From Alopecurus myosuroides (Eukaryota; Streptophyta; Magnoliopsida; Poales; Poaceae), in assembly GCA_028641055.1 (NCBI GenBank), contig CM054060.1, positions 61,471,371 through 61,535,370 of the forward strand: 64,000 nt of DNA, in the 5' to 3' direction. The notes under the pieces were generated by a model. That model worked only from the letters and a program-made list of their open reading frames with translations. It made no database searches and was not told the DNA's origin. This document shows, one piece after another, positions 46,001 through 58,400 of this stretch (positions are counted from its first letter, which is position 1; every line of letters begins with the position of its first letter). The translations under genes were made by a program, and so were the position numbers.

Positions 46001-47001
46001 AAGAAAATAAAAGAAGAGAAGAAAAATAAACTCACCGCGGCTGGCGGAGGCTTCGACGCGTCAAAGGCCGCGACTGTGCACTCGGAGAATTTCTCTCCCG
46101 CCTTCAGGCTAGTGATAGCCGCGATCTTCTTCTCGAACTCGACGTTCGAAAGCTCTTCGCGACTCACTCGGCTAGGATCTTCAGAGCCTTGATACTCCCA
46201 CATCGTGGAAGGCCTGAGCTGCAAAGGTTGAATCCTGCGCTTCAGAAAGGTACTCGCCAGGTGCAGCCCATTGAGTACAACTCCAGCAGCTTGATCGCGG
46301 AGGGCTGTCACTCTTGCAAGTAGCGGCGCGACGACCTGGGTTTCTTCGGTTGACAACTTGTGCGACCAGGACCTCCGTCTCTTCAGAACAGCGAACGGGT
46401 GGAATTCTACGATCCCACCCGAGCTGTTGTCGATGACGTAGAACCATTTTCTCCTCCAGCCCTGCGCGGAGTCGATGAAGTACATGCTGAAGTAGCTGGA
46501 CTCCGATCTCGCTTGGATCCCAAAGCCACCCGTACGTAGCGGCTCGCCGGGCTCGGAGTCTACCCGCGACTTCTCGCGGAAGATCCGTACTTTGAAAAGG
46601 GCCTTCCAGAGCGCCCAATGTGGGCGAATGCCAAGGAAGCATTCGCAGAACACGATGAAGCATGATATGTGCTGCACCGCGTTCGGAGGAAGATCGTGAA
46701 GCTGTATGCCATAGACATACAGCAACCCGACAAGAAACAGATGGAGGGGAAAGGAAAGACCGCGAGACACGTGGTCCGCGAAGACCACGCGCTCGTTTGC
46801 TTGCGGATTGGGTACCTCTTCCTTCTTTCCGAGGCGCACCCGCTTCTCGGACTCCGCCGGCAGCAGCCCCTCCCGCTGCATCTCCTTGATGCTCTTCGCG
46901 GTGGTGTTGGGCGAACGCCAGTCGCCCGAGCGCGGTGCAGTTTGCACGGAAGCTTCCCCGGATGCGGAAATGGCAGCGCCACGTCTTTTGCCTCCAGCCA
47001 T
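43045..47001 (-). CDS. Antisense spliced gene of the inner Gypsy element (Transposase_28-like aORF)
   Basis: Exons read right to left are 47001-46036, 45931-45591, 45516-45285, 45026-44912, 44835-44602 and 44534-44068. All introns are GT-AG, phases match, and no stop occurs before TAG at 44068, giving 784 codons. The ATG starts MAGGKRRGAA. Exon 1 holds a block (FIVFCECFLGIRPHWALWKALF; GWRRKWFYVID; TFLKRRIQPLQLR) like Pfam Transposase_28, 'putative gypsy type transposon'. Exon 2 is Ser/Asp-rich with a KRRRVE nuclear-type signal. Exons 4-6 look coiled-coil. Alternatively, exon 6 splices at 44080 to exons 43851-43623 and 43553-43045; phases again fit, but an in-frame TAG lies at 43258-43260. Tat elements are known to carry extra ORFs, some antisense; their role is unknown. 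A better-than-pol state of preservation is clear. Expression is inferred only. Confidence 0.75.
45070..45260. repeat. Duplicated polypurine-tract-like module in an intron of the antisense gene
   Basis: Two units about 105 bp apart share GAGCCTGTA.CCGG, then CAGCCTCGGGGGCTACT and CATCGGGAGCACTG, then TGCACCCGATAAA. The core CTCGGGGGCTACT is the same as the true polypurine tract next to the 3' LTR (48224-48236). Further copies lie at about 43924 and, diverged, at about 42931. Confidence 0.75.
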
Positions 47002-47105
47002 GACTGACAGCACGAGCTCGAGCGCGAGGAAGAAGACGAGCGCGAGGAAGAAGATGGATTTGAGATGGAGGCTGGGAAAGTTTTACCGTAGCGCAAACAC
47101 CCGTA

Positions 47106-47111
47106 CTTATA
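47106..47111 (-). promoter_or_regulatory. TATA box of the inner antisense gene
   Basis: The minus strand reads GTGTATAAGTACGG here, about 105 bp before the ATG at 47001. A CT-rich leader lies between. This places an own promoter inside the 3' region of the element, opposite to its LTR promoter. Confidence 0.6.
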
Positions 47112-47525
47112 CACGGAGCGAATCAATCCTGGCCACTCGATGCACCACATGTCGCTCATCGCTGCCACCACGTGTGAAGATGAAACGAAGAGGCGGTGAA
47201 CGCTGTTTCCTGCCACGATCTCAACAGAAGATCGTGCGCATTTACTGCGCGGTTTGCGTAAAAACCGGGAACGACGTCTCGTTTCCCGGTCAAAAAGCTG
47301 ACCATGTGGGCCAACCCATCTGCTCGCACTCCATCACGTCCCATCGGGAGGAGAAAAGTGCGCCATGACGTCATAGCGTGCATCATCAAGACAAAGAAAG
47401 TTCTGAATGGAAAGTTCAAACGCGAAAATAACTTCGTATGAACGAAACTCCTTCGAATAGAAGCAACCTTTTCATGAGCAGATCATGAAAGCAAGACTCC
47501 TTTACAACAGGAAAAAATACCCTGC

Positions 47526-47620
47526 ACACGAAAACTCTTTCGTATGGGCACGATCTCCCAAACATGAAAATTCTTTCATACGGGCATAAAACTCCTAAAC
47601 ACGAAAACTCTTTCGTATGG
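47526..47620. repeat. Short tandem repeats with inner dyad symmetry
   Basis: Three units of about 36 bp are built on ACACGAAAACTCTTTCGTATGG; the middle one has compensating changes (ATGAAAATTCTTTCAT). Each unit can form a small hairpin, GAAA.N.TTTC. A related piece lies near 47436. Confidence 0.65.
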
Positions 47621-48233
47621 ATATAAGAACTACTCGCTCAAAAATTACACGAGTAGGCAGAACCTACTTTTTCTCACTCGCATGATATTTTCACATCATA
47701 AAAACCTGGATTGTTCAGCCGACTAGGCACATCCGGATGCCATATTCTTCGAATATGAAGGTAAGACCCGAAAGATCTCTCTTGAGGGCCTGGAATCGCA
47801 CTCGAAGCTGCGTCCTCCGGCATGATTCCGTTTCAACAACACGAAGAAAAATCCTAGCGGACGCGCCGGGTACCACCGTAGGTTAAGTTCGACTCAATAA
47901 GACCACGACGGCCCAGTCGCAACAATCACCTTACCGGGTTCGAGTCGGAGGTCTCGAATCTGTGTAGGCCAGAAATGTTTTTGCCCTAGTCGCAATTAAT
48001 TGGCCCTGATCTCTCGGGAGAGCCAAGCTACTGCGCCGCATCCTTCTGCGATAAAAAACCATAGAAACAGGCACTTGCTTTGCTCGATACTCGAGTATAA
48101 AAACTTATTATACAGGGTACACGCCCTCTAAACAAGAAAACAACCAAGCTGGTTATCCACAAGAAGGAAAGGCCAAGATTTGACCGTCTACTCGACTGGA
48201 AAAAACCCACTCGAGCAAACGCTCGGGGGCTAC

Positions 48234-48726
48234 TGACGAAGGCATGGATCCTGGACCCCGCGGGTAAGGACACCCCATCTCAGGCCCAAGGTTAAGGCCC
48301 AAGAAGAGGAGCCTTTGGAGTATTATAGAAGGCCCACATGAAGCCCACCCGCACTAGCTTGCGGGTTAAGTTTGGAAACTTGTAACCGACCTAGGGTTAG
48401 AATTCGAGTCCTCTCCGGGTAAGGTTTGAGACCTGGCCACCTATATAAGGCCAGGAGAGCCACCGGTAGAGGACCAAGCAACACCGCAACACCAAAACCC
48501 TGAGTTTGAGATCATACTCTCGACTCGAGCCATCACCATTGTAACCGATCTTTTCGACTAATACAGATCGACAGAGGCAGGAGTAAGGTTTTTACCTCTA
48601 CGAGAGCCCTGAACCTGGGTAAATCTCGCCCCCTGTCTAGCCGACGATTCCACCAGCGCTCATGAGTTCTCCTAGTCGAAACCCGATAGGTTCACCTAAG
48701 GTATTTGTAGAGTCAGAGATTCGACA
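48234..48726 (+). repeat. Inner Gypsy 3' LTR (493 bp)
   Basis: Same length and ends as the 5' LTR; by eye about nine substitutions and no indel. It is preceded by the polypurine tract and followed by the target duplication AATTG. Confidence 0.93.
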
Positions 48727-48731
48727 AATTG

Positions 48732-50520
48732 ACAGAGGACGAACCTGGCAAAAAATCTCCCTCTTCCAAGAAGAAAAGGAAGACTGCCAAGAAACTCCAG
48801 AAGAAAAAGTTGGCAGATATTGCTAACCAAAACCTGGAAGTAGGAGGAGGAAGCGGAGTCATGCTTACGGAGAAGAAAAAGAAGGAAATCCATGTCCCGC
48901 AAATGTCGGAACATGACGAAATTGATCTAATTCAAACTCTAGTGGGACGTGGAGAACTCCCTGAAGTGCTGGAAGCCAGGAGACAAGCTCTACAGCGGCA
49001 GCAACAACAACTATTCAGAACTCGGGAAAACCTCTTAAAAATCCAGGCTAGCATTAAGTTGCAGCAGGAAGAAATAGAGGAATATGAAAGAAGGAATAGA
49101 TCTGGCATAAAACCTACGCGGTTACCCAGAATTGTAATGCCGGATGTGCTTCCACCGAAAGAACGGTTCCAAAACCCTTCTTGGCAAAGGCAGGTAAACG
49201 ACACCAGTGCTAAGGGCGAACACATATACAAAACCGCAGCCGAAAACACGGAGGTCGCGTTCGCCATCCTTAACAATGATCTGTACTCCAACGATGAAAA
49301 AATTCAAGGGGTGTATGCTTTCTTAGGAAAATCATTGCAACAACAACAACGAGGACATGCAAGATCAGGGAAGTTGCACGACGACTCGGCCCTATGCAAA
49401 ACTTCCACATGTGCTGCTGGAGCACCCGGACCTGGCGAACCTGGAGATTCAGGAAATTCTAAGGAGAAGAAAGGAGATCCAAGAAAGGAAAAGAAAATGT
49501 CGGACAATAAGGATGCGGCGTCCAGGACAGGATCCCATCTGCCGTAAGGCGGAAATAATCCCCGTGATTACAAAGAACGGGAGGAACAAAACCGGAAAGA
49601 CGGAAAACAATGCCGCCTCCGAGACGCCCAGCTGAAAAAGCCGGAAGATATGACACTCCTCACAGGCGTGAGAGATCCCATACTCCTCCTAGGAACAAAG
49701 AAAGGCAAAGGAGTAGAACTCCACCTTATTCCAAAGGACACGATAACGGACGAAACATGGATAATCCCGAAAGAGCGCACTCGCGCAACAATGGCCCAGA
49801 AAGGAGCAGATCCCCTTATGTCCATTCAGCCGTCAGATGTTCCGCTCGCACCGATAAGGTGGAAAGAGATGGTCTATACTTTGGACCTAAGTGCTTCACT
49901 GATGGGATCCGAAGAATAACTCTACATTCTGGCTTTGCCAAAGTTGGTCCAACCTACCAAAAGTATATCGGCAGTACAAACCCGGATAAGTGGCTTTCAG
50001 ACTACTATACTGCTGTCCAGATCAACAAAGGGACAAACCTAGAGGCGGTGAAATTCCCCCCTAATGTTGTTGGATGGAGACAGAGATTGGATCAACGGGC
50101 TTCCGTCAAGAAACGTGGATAGCTGGGATGATATGGCTAGAGTATTCACTCAACATTTTCGGGGTACATATAAACGCCCTAAGAGCATCAACTAGCTAAA
50201 CCGCTGCGTCCAATTTGAAGACGAGTGGTACGTCGACTTTGTTTCAAGATGGACAACAATGAAAAACAGTTGTTCTGGAGTAAGTGATGTACAAGAGATG
50301 CATGCTTTCATCAACGGCTTAAAACCCGATCTTGTACCGTTCATGGTTGGTTCAAAGGAGCACAAAGATCTCGGATCTATGCTTACCACCGCCGATGAGC
50401 ACGCAACGGACAAAGACGACATCAGAGCGAGAGGTGGAAATATTGATGCTTTGGCCCAGGAAAAAAGACACCTCGTTCTGAGAAAAAAGCTACTCCAGAA
50501 GCGCAGCCAGAGCCCATAGA
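48732..50520 (+). pseudogene. Outer Gypsy gag, part 2, broken
   Basis: The leader resumes after the inner element with a lysine-rich part (KKSPSSKKKRKTAKKLQKKK) and a Gln-rich coiled coil (QRQQQQLFRTRENL). After shifts near 49540-49650 comes an Arg/Ser-rich part, then the gag domain (ITLHSGFAKVGPTYQKYIGS; DKWLSDYYTAVQINKG; a capsid-like piece at 50259-50519). Several stops and shifts fall between, so no gag can be made. Confidence 0.7.
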
Positions 50521-51651
50521 AGTTAACTTAACCTTTGGAAAGGATAATGGCAACAAATGGAAGGTAAGAAACACATAACCTATCTCCTACTCAAAGGAAG
50601 AGTGGGAAAAGATTAAGTCGGAAAACGGTGTCCACCATTCGCAATTTCGAAACCTACCCATACCAATGCGCAATGCCAGCTTAATAAGCACATGAAAGAC
50701 ACTGCAGGATCCGGAAACAAAGGAAAGAATTCTAAGAGGAAGTTCTCCAAGCAAAAGCTAGAAGCTGAAAAGGAAGAACGTGAATCAGACACTGATGACA
50801 AAATCCAGGAACAACAGCGAAAAGGCGAGCCAAAATTCCCGAGAGTTGATGGAGAATGTAACTTAACTTTACTGGCAACTCCCTCGGCAAAAGAGGCGAA
50901 AAGAACACTTCGAGAAATCAACGCGGTTGTGCCACCAACACCTAAATTCTTGAAGTATTTAAATACGCCAATCACCTGGGATCAGTCTGATCACCCCAGA
51001 AACATCCCAGAACCCGGCACACAAGGTTTAATCGTAAGCCCTATTGTTCAAAACACTAGGCTGAAAAGAGTGCTGATGTATGGAGGATCTAGTATCAACA
51101 TTATGTACTTAGATACACGGAAGCATCTGCGCATCTCCGAGACCCAGCTCAATCACAACAACATACGTTTCCACGGCATTGTTCCTGGCACACAAGCACA
51201 TTCCCTAGGAGAAATTTTCCTGTAAGTATCCTTCGGAGATAGAGAACACTTCCGCCAGGAAAAGATCTCATTCGAGGTGGTGCCGTTCAAAAGTGTATAC
51301 CACGCAATACTCGGACGTCCAACTTTCGCCAAATTCATGGCAAGATCATGTTATATTTATAACAAGCTGAAGATGTCAGGGCTAAAAGGAGGAGTAATCG
51401 CCATATCGGGAGACTTCAAATTGGCAAAAGAGCTGGAAAAAGGAAACACCCTCTGCGCCAAACAAGTGATAGCAAAGGAGGAATTGAAAGAGCTGGCAAA
51501 GGAAGTATCGCCGACAGAAATACCGACAGGAAAAGAAAGCCAGAAGCCGGCAGATAGCTTCAAAGCATCAGAGAATACAAGACAAGTTATCCTAGATCCC
51601 AGAGATCCGACAAAATTTGTCGTTGTGGGAACTGGGATGACGGACAAATAG
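50521..51651 (+). pseudogene. Outer Gypsy protease region, broken
   Basis: KRVLMYGGSSINIMYLDT marks the protease site, with Tyr where the catalytic Asp is expected (DGGS in the inner element). A stop at 51223-51225 breaks the domain, which resumes with YHAILGRPTFAKFMARSC. The tail ends at a TAG at 51649-51651 in the same place as in the inner element. Confidence 0.75.
51649..51651 (+). other. In-frame UAG between protease and RT (outer element)
   Basis: The codon is followed by GAAAGCGCGCTC and then FLRENWDIFAW, as in the inner element, although the codons before it differ. Confidence 0.7.
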
Positions 51652-54600
51652 GAAAGCGCGCTCATCAAGTTCCTCCGTGAGAACTGGGATATTTTTGCCT
51701 GGTTTCCAGCGGATATGCCGGGTGTACCCAGGGAACTTGCTGAGCATCAATTGAAGTTGATTCCAGGATCAAAATCAGTCAAGCAACGTCTCCGTCGATT
51801 TGACGGAAGAAGATAGAGGGCTATTGGCAAGGAAATTATCCGGCTTCTAGCAGCTGATTTTATCCGAGAAGTAATACATATTGATTGGTCCGCGAACCCA
51901 GTATTAGTCCCGAAGAAGGATAGTACTATTTTAGGATGTGTATAGATTACACGGAATTGAACAAATTGTGTCCGAAAGATAGGTTCTCGTTACAGCGGAT
52001 CGATCAAATAATAGATGACACTGCTGGCTCTGAGCTTTTATGCTTTTTGGATGCTTATTTCGGGTACCATCAAATACGCATGAAAGAAGAAGATCAAATC
52101 AAAACCTCTTTCATAACACCCTACGGAACATACTATTACATAACCACGCCTTTTGGCTTGAATAACGCGAGTGCAACATACCAGCGATGCATGCAACGTT
52201 GTTTGTATAGCTAGATTGGCAAAAATGAGCACGTTTACGTGCACGACATTACCTTCGTTTTCAAGGAAAATGATACACTCCTTGAGGATCTTCGAGAAAC
52301 TTTCGAAAATTTGCGCACTTAAAAAATGAAGTTGAATCCATTAAAGTGCGTATTCGGGGTTCCCTCAGGAAAACTTCTGAGTTTTATCATTTCTCATAGA
52401 GGAATAGGAGTGAACCCGGAAAAGATCAAAGAAATCTTAAACATCAAAAGGCCCACGTGTCTAAAAGATGTCCAAAGATTGACGGGTTCTGCAGCCGCCG
52501 TAAGCAGGTTTATAAGCCGACTTGGAGATAAACCTCTTCCATTATACAAATTGTTGAAGAAATCCGACAAATTTGAATGGACAGAAGAGGTGGACAAAGC
52601 ATTAACCCAGTTGAAGGAAACTTTGATGAAAGCTCCGGTTTTGGCATCGCCAAAAGACGAAGAACCCATGTTATTGTACTTAACAACAACTAACAGGGTT
52701 ATCAGTGCAGTGATAATTGTGGAGAGACACAAAGATGAACAAAGCATACCAGATTAGTATCCAATATACTATATAAGTGAAGTATTCTCCGAATCTAAGT
52801 AAAGGTACCCACATTATCAAAAAGTGGCATATGGCGTGTTTTTCGCATCCCGGAAACTCCGCCATTATTTCCAAGGACATTCCATAATAGTGGTAAGCAA
52901 AGCACCACTAGGGGATATCATAAACAATGCGGACGCAACAGACCGAGTCGCCAAATGGGGGCATTGAATTGGCTGCGTTCGAAATCAAGTACCAACCTAG
53001 GACGGCAATTAAATCCCAGGGTTTGAAGATTTTATCGTTGATTGGACCGAAGCAATGGAAAACACACCAATGTCGGAGTCGGAATACTGGGTCATGCATT
53101 TTGACGGATCCAAGATGAAAGAGGGCGCTGGATTTGGTGCACTTCAACGCTAGCAACAATGTGGCAGAATACGAAGCATTGCTTCATGGCTTGCATATTG
53201 CAAAAGAAATAGGAGTAAAAATAATACTTTGCTATGGTGACTCGGACTTGGTGCAGCATCAGCTAAACAAAACATGGGATGCCAAAAGCCCCATTATGGC
53301 CGAACATTGGAGAACTGTGGACGAGTTTGCCATTTGCTTCCTAGGATTTGAAGTGCTTCATATCAAAAGGGAAGAAAATTGGAACACGGATGGATTAGCC
53401 CGCATGGGATCAGAAAGAGTGAAGACCCTACCACCTGGTGTATTTGTACAACACTTGCATGAACCATCGATCAAAGGTGGGGATGTTGATTATCCTCTCG
53501 TTTCCGAGTCAATTGAAGTTCTGCTCGTTAACCCGGAGTAGACAATTCCATACTTAAACTTCTTAGTTTCTCAGAAGTTCCCGGATGGAGCAGATGAGGT
53601 CTTGCAAAGACAGATACAATGTCGATGCAAAGGATACGCTGTAATTAATGGTTGCCTGTATAAACGCAGCACTATCAGAATTTTTCAGCGATATATTTTG
53701 GCAGAGGAAGGCCGAGAAAGCTTGCAAGAAATCCACACAAGAGATTGCGGACATCATGCTCAATCAAAAAGCATAGTCAAAAAAGCATTCCGTGCAGGGG
53801 TTTTCTGGTTGACAGCCAAGACAGACGCGGAACACATAGTAAACACATGTGCCAGATGTTAGTATTACACCAAGCAGACGAATATGCCAGCTCAAGCACT
53901 CAAAACTATCCCTATAACATGGCCATTTGCGGTCTGGGGGCTAGATATGATGGGACCATTCAAAACTGCAAGAGGCGGACTTACACATCTACTTGTTGCA
54001 GTAGACAAGTATACCAAGTGGGTGGAGGCGAAACCCATCAAAAAATTGACGGTGGAACTGCCAGAAATTTCGTCATTGACATAGTCATGAGATACGGCGT
54101 TCCACACAGCATAATCACCGACAACGAGACAAATTTCTCTATTGGAGAGTTGGCAAAATATTGCCGACAAACGGGAGTACGTCTAGATCTTGCATCTGTG
54201 GCACACCCACAATCCAATGGGCATGTTGAAAGAATGAATATCCCAATCCTGCAAGGAATACGCCCAAGACTCGAATCTCCTCTTCACAGAGCAGCTGGTG
54301 CATGGGTAGAATAATTACCTTATGTACTTTGGAGTATTCAAACGACACCACATAGATCAACAAGACAAACACCGTTTTTTCTGGTTTATGGTGCAGAAGC
54401 AGTGCTTCCTACGGACATGATCCATGATAGACCAAGAGTGCAGGCTTACGATGACTCGGATGCCGAAAACGCACGACAGGATACCGTCGATCTTTTAGAA
54501 TAAGAACGAGAGCTTGTGCTGCAAAGATCCGCCATTTATCAGCAAGGATTACGACGATACCATAGTCGGAAAATCAGACATCGTTTTTTCAAACAAGGTG

Positions 54601-54810
54601 ACTTAGTGCTAATGCTGGTGCAAGAAAGGAATCACAAATTAGCCCCAGGATGGGAGGGACCATTTGTCATTAGTAAGGCTATGAAAAATGTATCATACTA
54701 CCTTGTAGATATTCGAGATACAGAAGATGATCCTAAAAACTCGAATCGCAAGAGAAAGAGAAAGATAGATGTCGAACTAGGAGAGACAAAGAGACCCTGG
54801 AGCATCTAGC
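51652..54810 (+). pseudogene. Outer Gypsy RT, two RNase H domains and integrase, broken
   Basis: RT is seen in pieces: ENWDIFAW near 51680, CIDYTELNKLCPKDRFSLQRID at 51936, FGLNNASATYQRCM near 52150, then the catalytic region reads VHDITFVF instead of VDDI. RNase H pieces follow (KSDKFEWTEEVDKAL; NNVAEYEALLHGLHIA; CYGDSDLVQHQLN). Integrase shows HTRDCGHHAQSKSI, FAVWGLDMMGPF, YGVPHSIITDNETNF and the tail GDLVLMLVQERNHKLAPGWEGPF at 54516-54809. At least eight frame breaks or stops occur, for example near 51836, 52214, 52757, 53541 and 54314. Confidence 0.85.
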
Positions 54811-55439
54811 AGTTACGTCCTTTCTACACTTAGTTCAATTTCTATGTAAACATCTTTTGAGATCATGAAATAAAGTTTTTGGAAATTCATGCATTCCTGT
54901 TTTACTTGGTTATTACATAAAAAGCATAACTCTGCCTTATCTATTTCCCAATGATCTTTCAAAATACTCAATGTTAACCCGAATTGTGCCTCGTGCTCGG
55001 AGTTATAAAACTGAATGCTTTGCAACCTAAGGAGGCTTAAGGAAACCCAGATTGTGCCTGCGTGTCTGAGTTTCATGAATTTTCAAAATTCCTTACTTTT
55101 TCCTAAGTATTATCTGATTGTTTCTGTGTCGGGTCACTAAAATTAGTAAGTAAAAATGGCTTAGTACAATCCATGTTTTCGAGTTTCGACTGATAGGTTA
55201 AACCCAGTCACTTGGCATGAAGATTAAGTACTATTGAGCCATTTCAACACTAAGGACAGTCAAAACATATAAGCCAGAGAACTTAGAAGGCAAAGGAATT
55301 AAAACCCGGAAAAACTTGCAAAGACATAAATTTTACTGCAAAAGGGGGATACTTGTTTATACAAATGATAGATATCATTACAATGGATATTACATTGAGA
55401 GAATAGTAATGCTTCTATGTTGTTCCTGCTAACTACCCA

Positions 55440-58400
55440 GGAATCAGGCGACCTCCTCAGAATCCGAGTCCTCCTCTTCGCTGCTAGGGTCCTCAGGAGT
55501 TGCCGGAATCTCTTACTCCGGGTAGAAGGTGGAGATCGACACCATTTGCGCTATGTTTGTAGCGTGCCCTTTGACAGAGTCGAAGATGCTAGCCCGTGTG
55601 CTTCTATGTATCCTTGGGGGATACCAGTCGCCACACGCCAGGACTTTGCGGTGGTGTAGTGCATACGCATTAGCCCAAGGGCCATGCGTGCGCCCCCAAG
55701 AGTTGCGGAACGGAACCAAGATTCTTTCTGGTTTTCCACCTCCTCGATTGCTTCCGGAAGCTTGCTAACTTTCGAGATTTCTCCTTCTTTGTCGGGATTG
55801 TACTTGTTCACAAGTAACATCCCCGCAGTCTTCAGCGCGGCGAAGATCTTCCCGAAAGCCCAGATTCTGTCAATCCGGGTAAGCAAGGGGTTCCCCTCTG
55901 TTTGAATCAACAAAGGAAAGTTAGAAAAAACAGAGGAGGAGAAGGAAAACATACTGTGAAAAGTATAAGGAAAAAACAGGTAAAAGTGTTAAAACTTACC
56001 AAGAATCTTGTCCATTTCAAGGCCTTCTTCAAGGCGTTGAATTAGAGCATTCTCTAAGTCCAAGATGGTGTCCTTGTCCTTCTCGTCCTGGGAGGAAGCC
56101 TTGGACTCGGCAATTCCAACAGCCAGCTGGCTGGCCTCCAGATCTTTTTGGAGCTTTATGTTGATCTTGTGAAGCTCCAAGTTCTCCTTTTGGAGGTTCT
56201 CGGCATTGTCGGCATCTTCAACTATTTGCTTGGCTTTTGCCAAAGAAGCTGAAAATCAAGGAAAATGAAGAGCTTAGAACTCGGAAAATGACTTAAAAAA
56301 ATTCTCACAAAATCAGTAGTGCGAAAAGATAAAAAAAATTACCTGCTAATTCCTTCAGCTCCTTCTGAATGGAGGCTAACTCCGAGTCTTTATCGTCAAG
56401 AATTCCAAGGAGAGTTTTAACCTCCTTATTCTTGATGGTAAGTTTATTAAAAAATTCCATGTTAATATTCTCAGTAGTTTGCTGAAACATGGAAAAGAGA
56501 AACATCACTTAAGTAAAAAAAACAAACAAGGATAACGAGGAAAGCATTCAGTCAAAAATTATACAATTGGCTAAATGCTTAGGGGCTAGAAATATTTACC
56601 TGGCTCATTTTTTGAAGACTTTTCAAGTTCTCGGAAAATTCCTTTGCATAGTCTGCAAAGAGGATTCCTACATGGCAAAGGACGTCTTGTATGACCCGCC
56701 GAGGCGAGAACACGTAATTATTCCTAACTATAAGCCCGCCTTGCAGCCAGGGACAGATTAAAGGATCTGGAGCAAAGTATTTTGTCGCCCATGGATGAAT
56801 ATATCCATGTTCGTCAAAATGCTCTTATTTTACCTTAAACTTAGGATCAAAGTTGGGGATGAGCTCCTCCTTTGGGACATTTGAAGGGCCTCCCACTTCC
56901 GGCTCCGCCCTTTCCCTCGCGTCCGACTCGGGCGCAACGGGCTGGCTGGATTGCAAGGGATATTCTTCCTCCCTTGCAGCCGAGTTTTCTTCTTCTGCTC
57001 CTGTCGGAGTATCCGGCGCAGCAGCAGGAGAGGGCCTTGCTCCCCTTTGAGCTGCAACCTTGTGCTTCTTGCGGCCTTTTCCCTCCAATCTGGTAGGGGC
57101 AAGGCTAGAAAGAAAAAGAAGACAGAAAAATCGAGAAATGAGATTCCGAGAATCAGCATGCAATAGAAAGCATAAAAAGGAGAAAACCCGGGATGTTTAC
57201 ATGGAAGTTGCGAAGGGTACACCGTCAAGATCAATAACCTCCTGAGAGGCGGATATCTTCTTGCGCTTCCTTCTGCCACATTGGAATTTTGCGCGAAGAG
57301 CCTCCAACTCCTCGTCGGTTGCGAGCTCAGCCTGATGAAGAGTTAGAAGTTGTCAAAAAATACGAAGTGTGGGTAAGAAAAACATCCGAGAAATGGAAAC
57401 TCGGAACAATGCCCAAAATGAGAAAACCATACCTTTGGAGTTGGGTTTTCCGCGGTGTACATTGGCCAGCTCTCCTCGTATTGATCACGAGTCGAAACCA
57501 GCTGATTGACGCATTTCTTCAAGTCTTTCTTCGACAAATACTTGTTCGTCACCCTCATCGCGTCCTCTGGGCCCGTATAATCACACATGAGCCGGGTTCC
57601 GCGGTGATCCAGGGGCTGAATCCGCCTTTCGAGCCAGCATAGAACAGTGTTCATGCCGGTAAGAGGAGGGGAGGCAGAAACAAGCTTGGCGATGCGCCGC
57701 TTGATCCTCATCTGATATGTCGCCAGAGTTTGGACTGTGTCCACCACCAAATTATCTTGGGGAGTGGCCGCGGAATTGATGAAAGGCGGGATTCCCGTTT
57801 GCTTTCCCGGAAACGGGACATCCGCATGATAGAAGAAGGAACCCGTCCAGAATTCGATGGATTCCGAAGTTTTGATTTTTGGGAACCAATCTTCCCTAAA
57901 CCTACGTAAGGTAAAGGAGATGGCCCCGCAAGTTGGGAGGGCGCACTCAGAAGGGTTCCGCTTAACCCCAAAACAATACTGCCAAAAATCTAGCCTAGGC
58001 TCTATTCCTAAGCACGCGTCGAACAGGGTCTGAAAACCGGCTAGGTAAAGAATAGAGTTTGAAGGGAGATTACGTGGCGGGATTTTGTAATGGTCTAAGA
58101 CCTGAAGGAAAAAGGAGAATGGCGGAATTTCGATACCTCCGTTGATGTGTGACGCGAGAAGGACTCGTTCGCCAGATTTTGGCGATGGCTCGGTCTCGCC
58201 CGCGTCATACCGCTATTTTCCCTCTAGGATGAACCCCTCTTTCTCCATTGCCGGAAGAAGGGAGGAAACCACGTTGTAGTGGCTCCAGTTCCCGGATTTT
58301 CTTCGTCTACTTCCTCCACACCGGTGGTGGCGGAAGCGGAGGCCTCCTCGCCACCGGGAGTGATGTTTTCCTCCGCGGGCGCGGAGAAGAGGGGCAGAGG

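Larger units (their letters stand above)
47002..48233. other. Inner Gypsy 3' region between antisense gene and 3' LTR
   Basis: No ORF that I can support. It holds the antisense promoter, a short tandem array at 47526-47620, and ends in the polypurine tract GCTCGGGGGCTAC just before the LTR. Confidence 0.6.
35890..48726 (+). mobile_element. Inner Tat-lineage Gypsy retrotransposon (12,837 bp)
   Basis: Two 493-bp LTRs (35890-36382, 48234-48726) start TGACGAAGGCATGG and end AGATTCGACA. The flanks carry AATTG on both sides (35885-35889, 48727-48731). The order is LTR, primer site, gag leader and gag, protease, RT with two RNase H domains, integrase, a 5.4-kb 3' region with an antisense spliced gene, polypurine tract, LTR. 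By hand I count about nine differences between the LTRs (near 1.8%). The sense genes have several stops and shifts. Confidence 0.93.
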
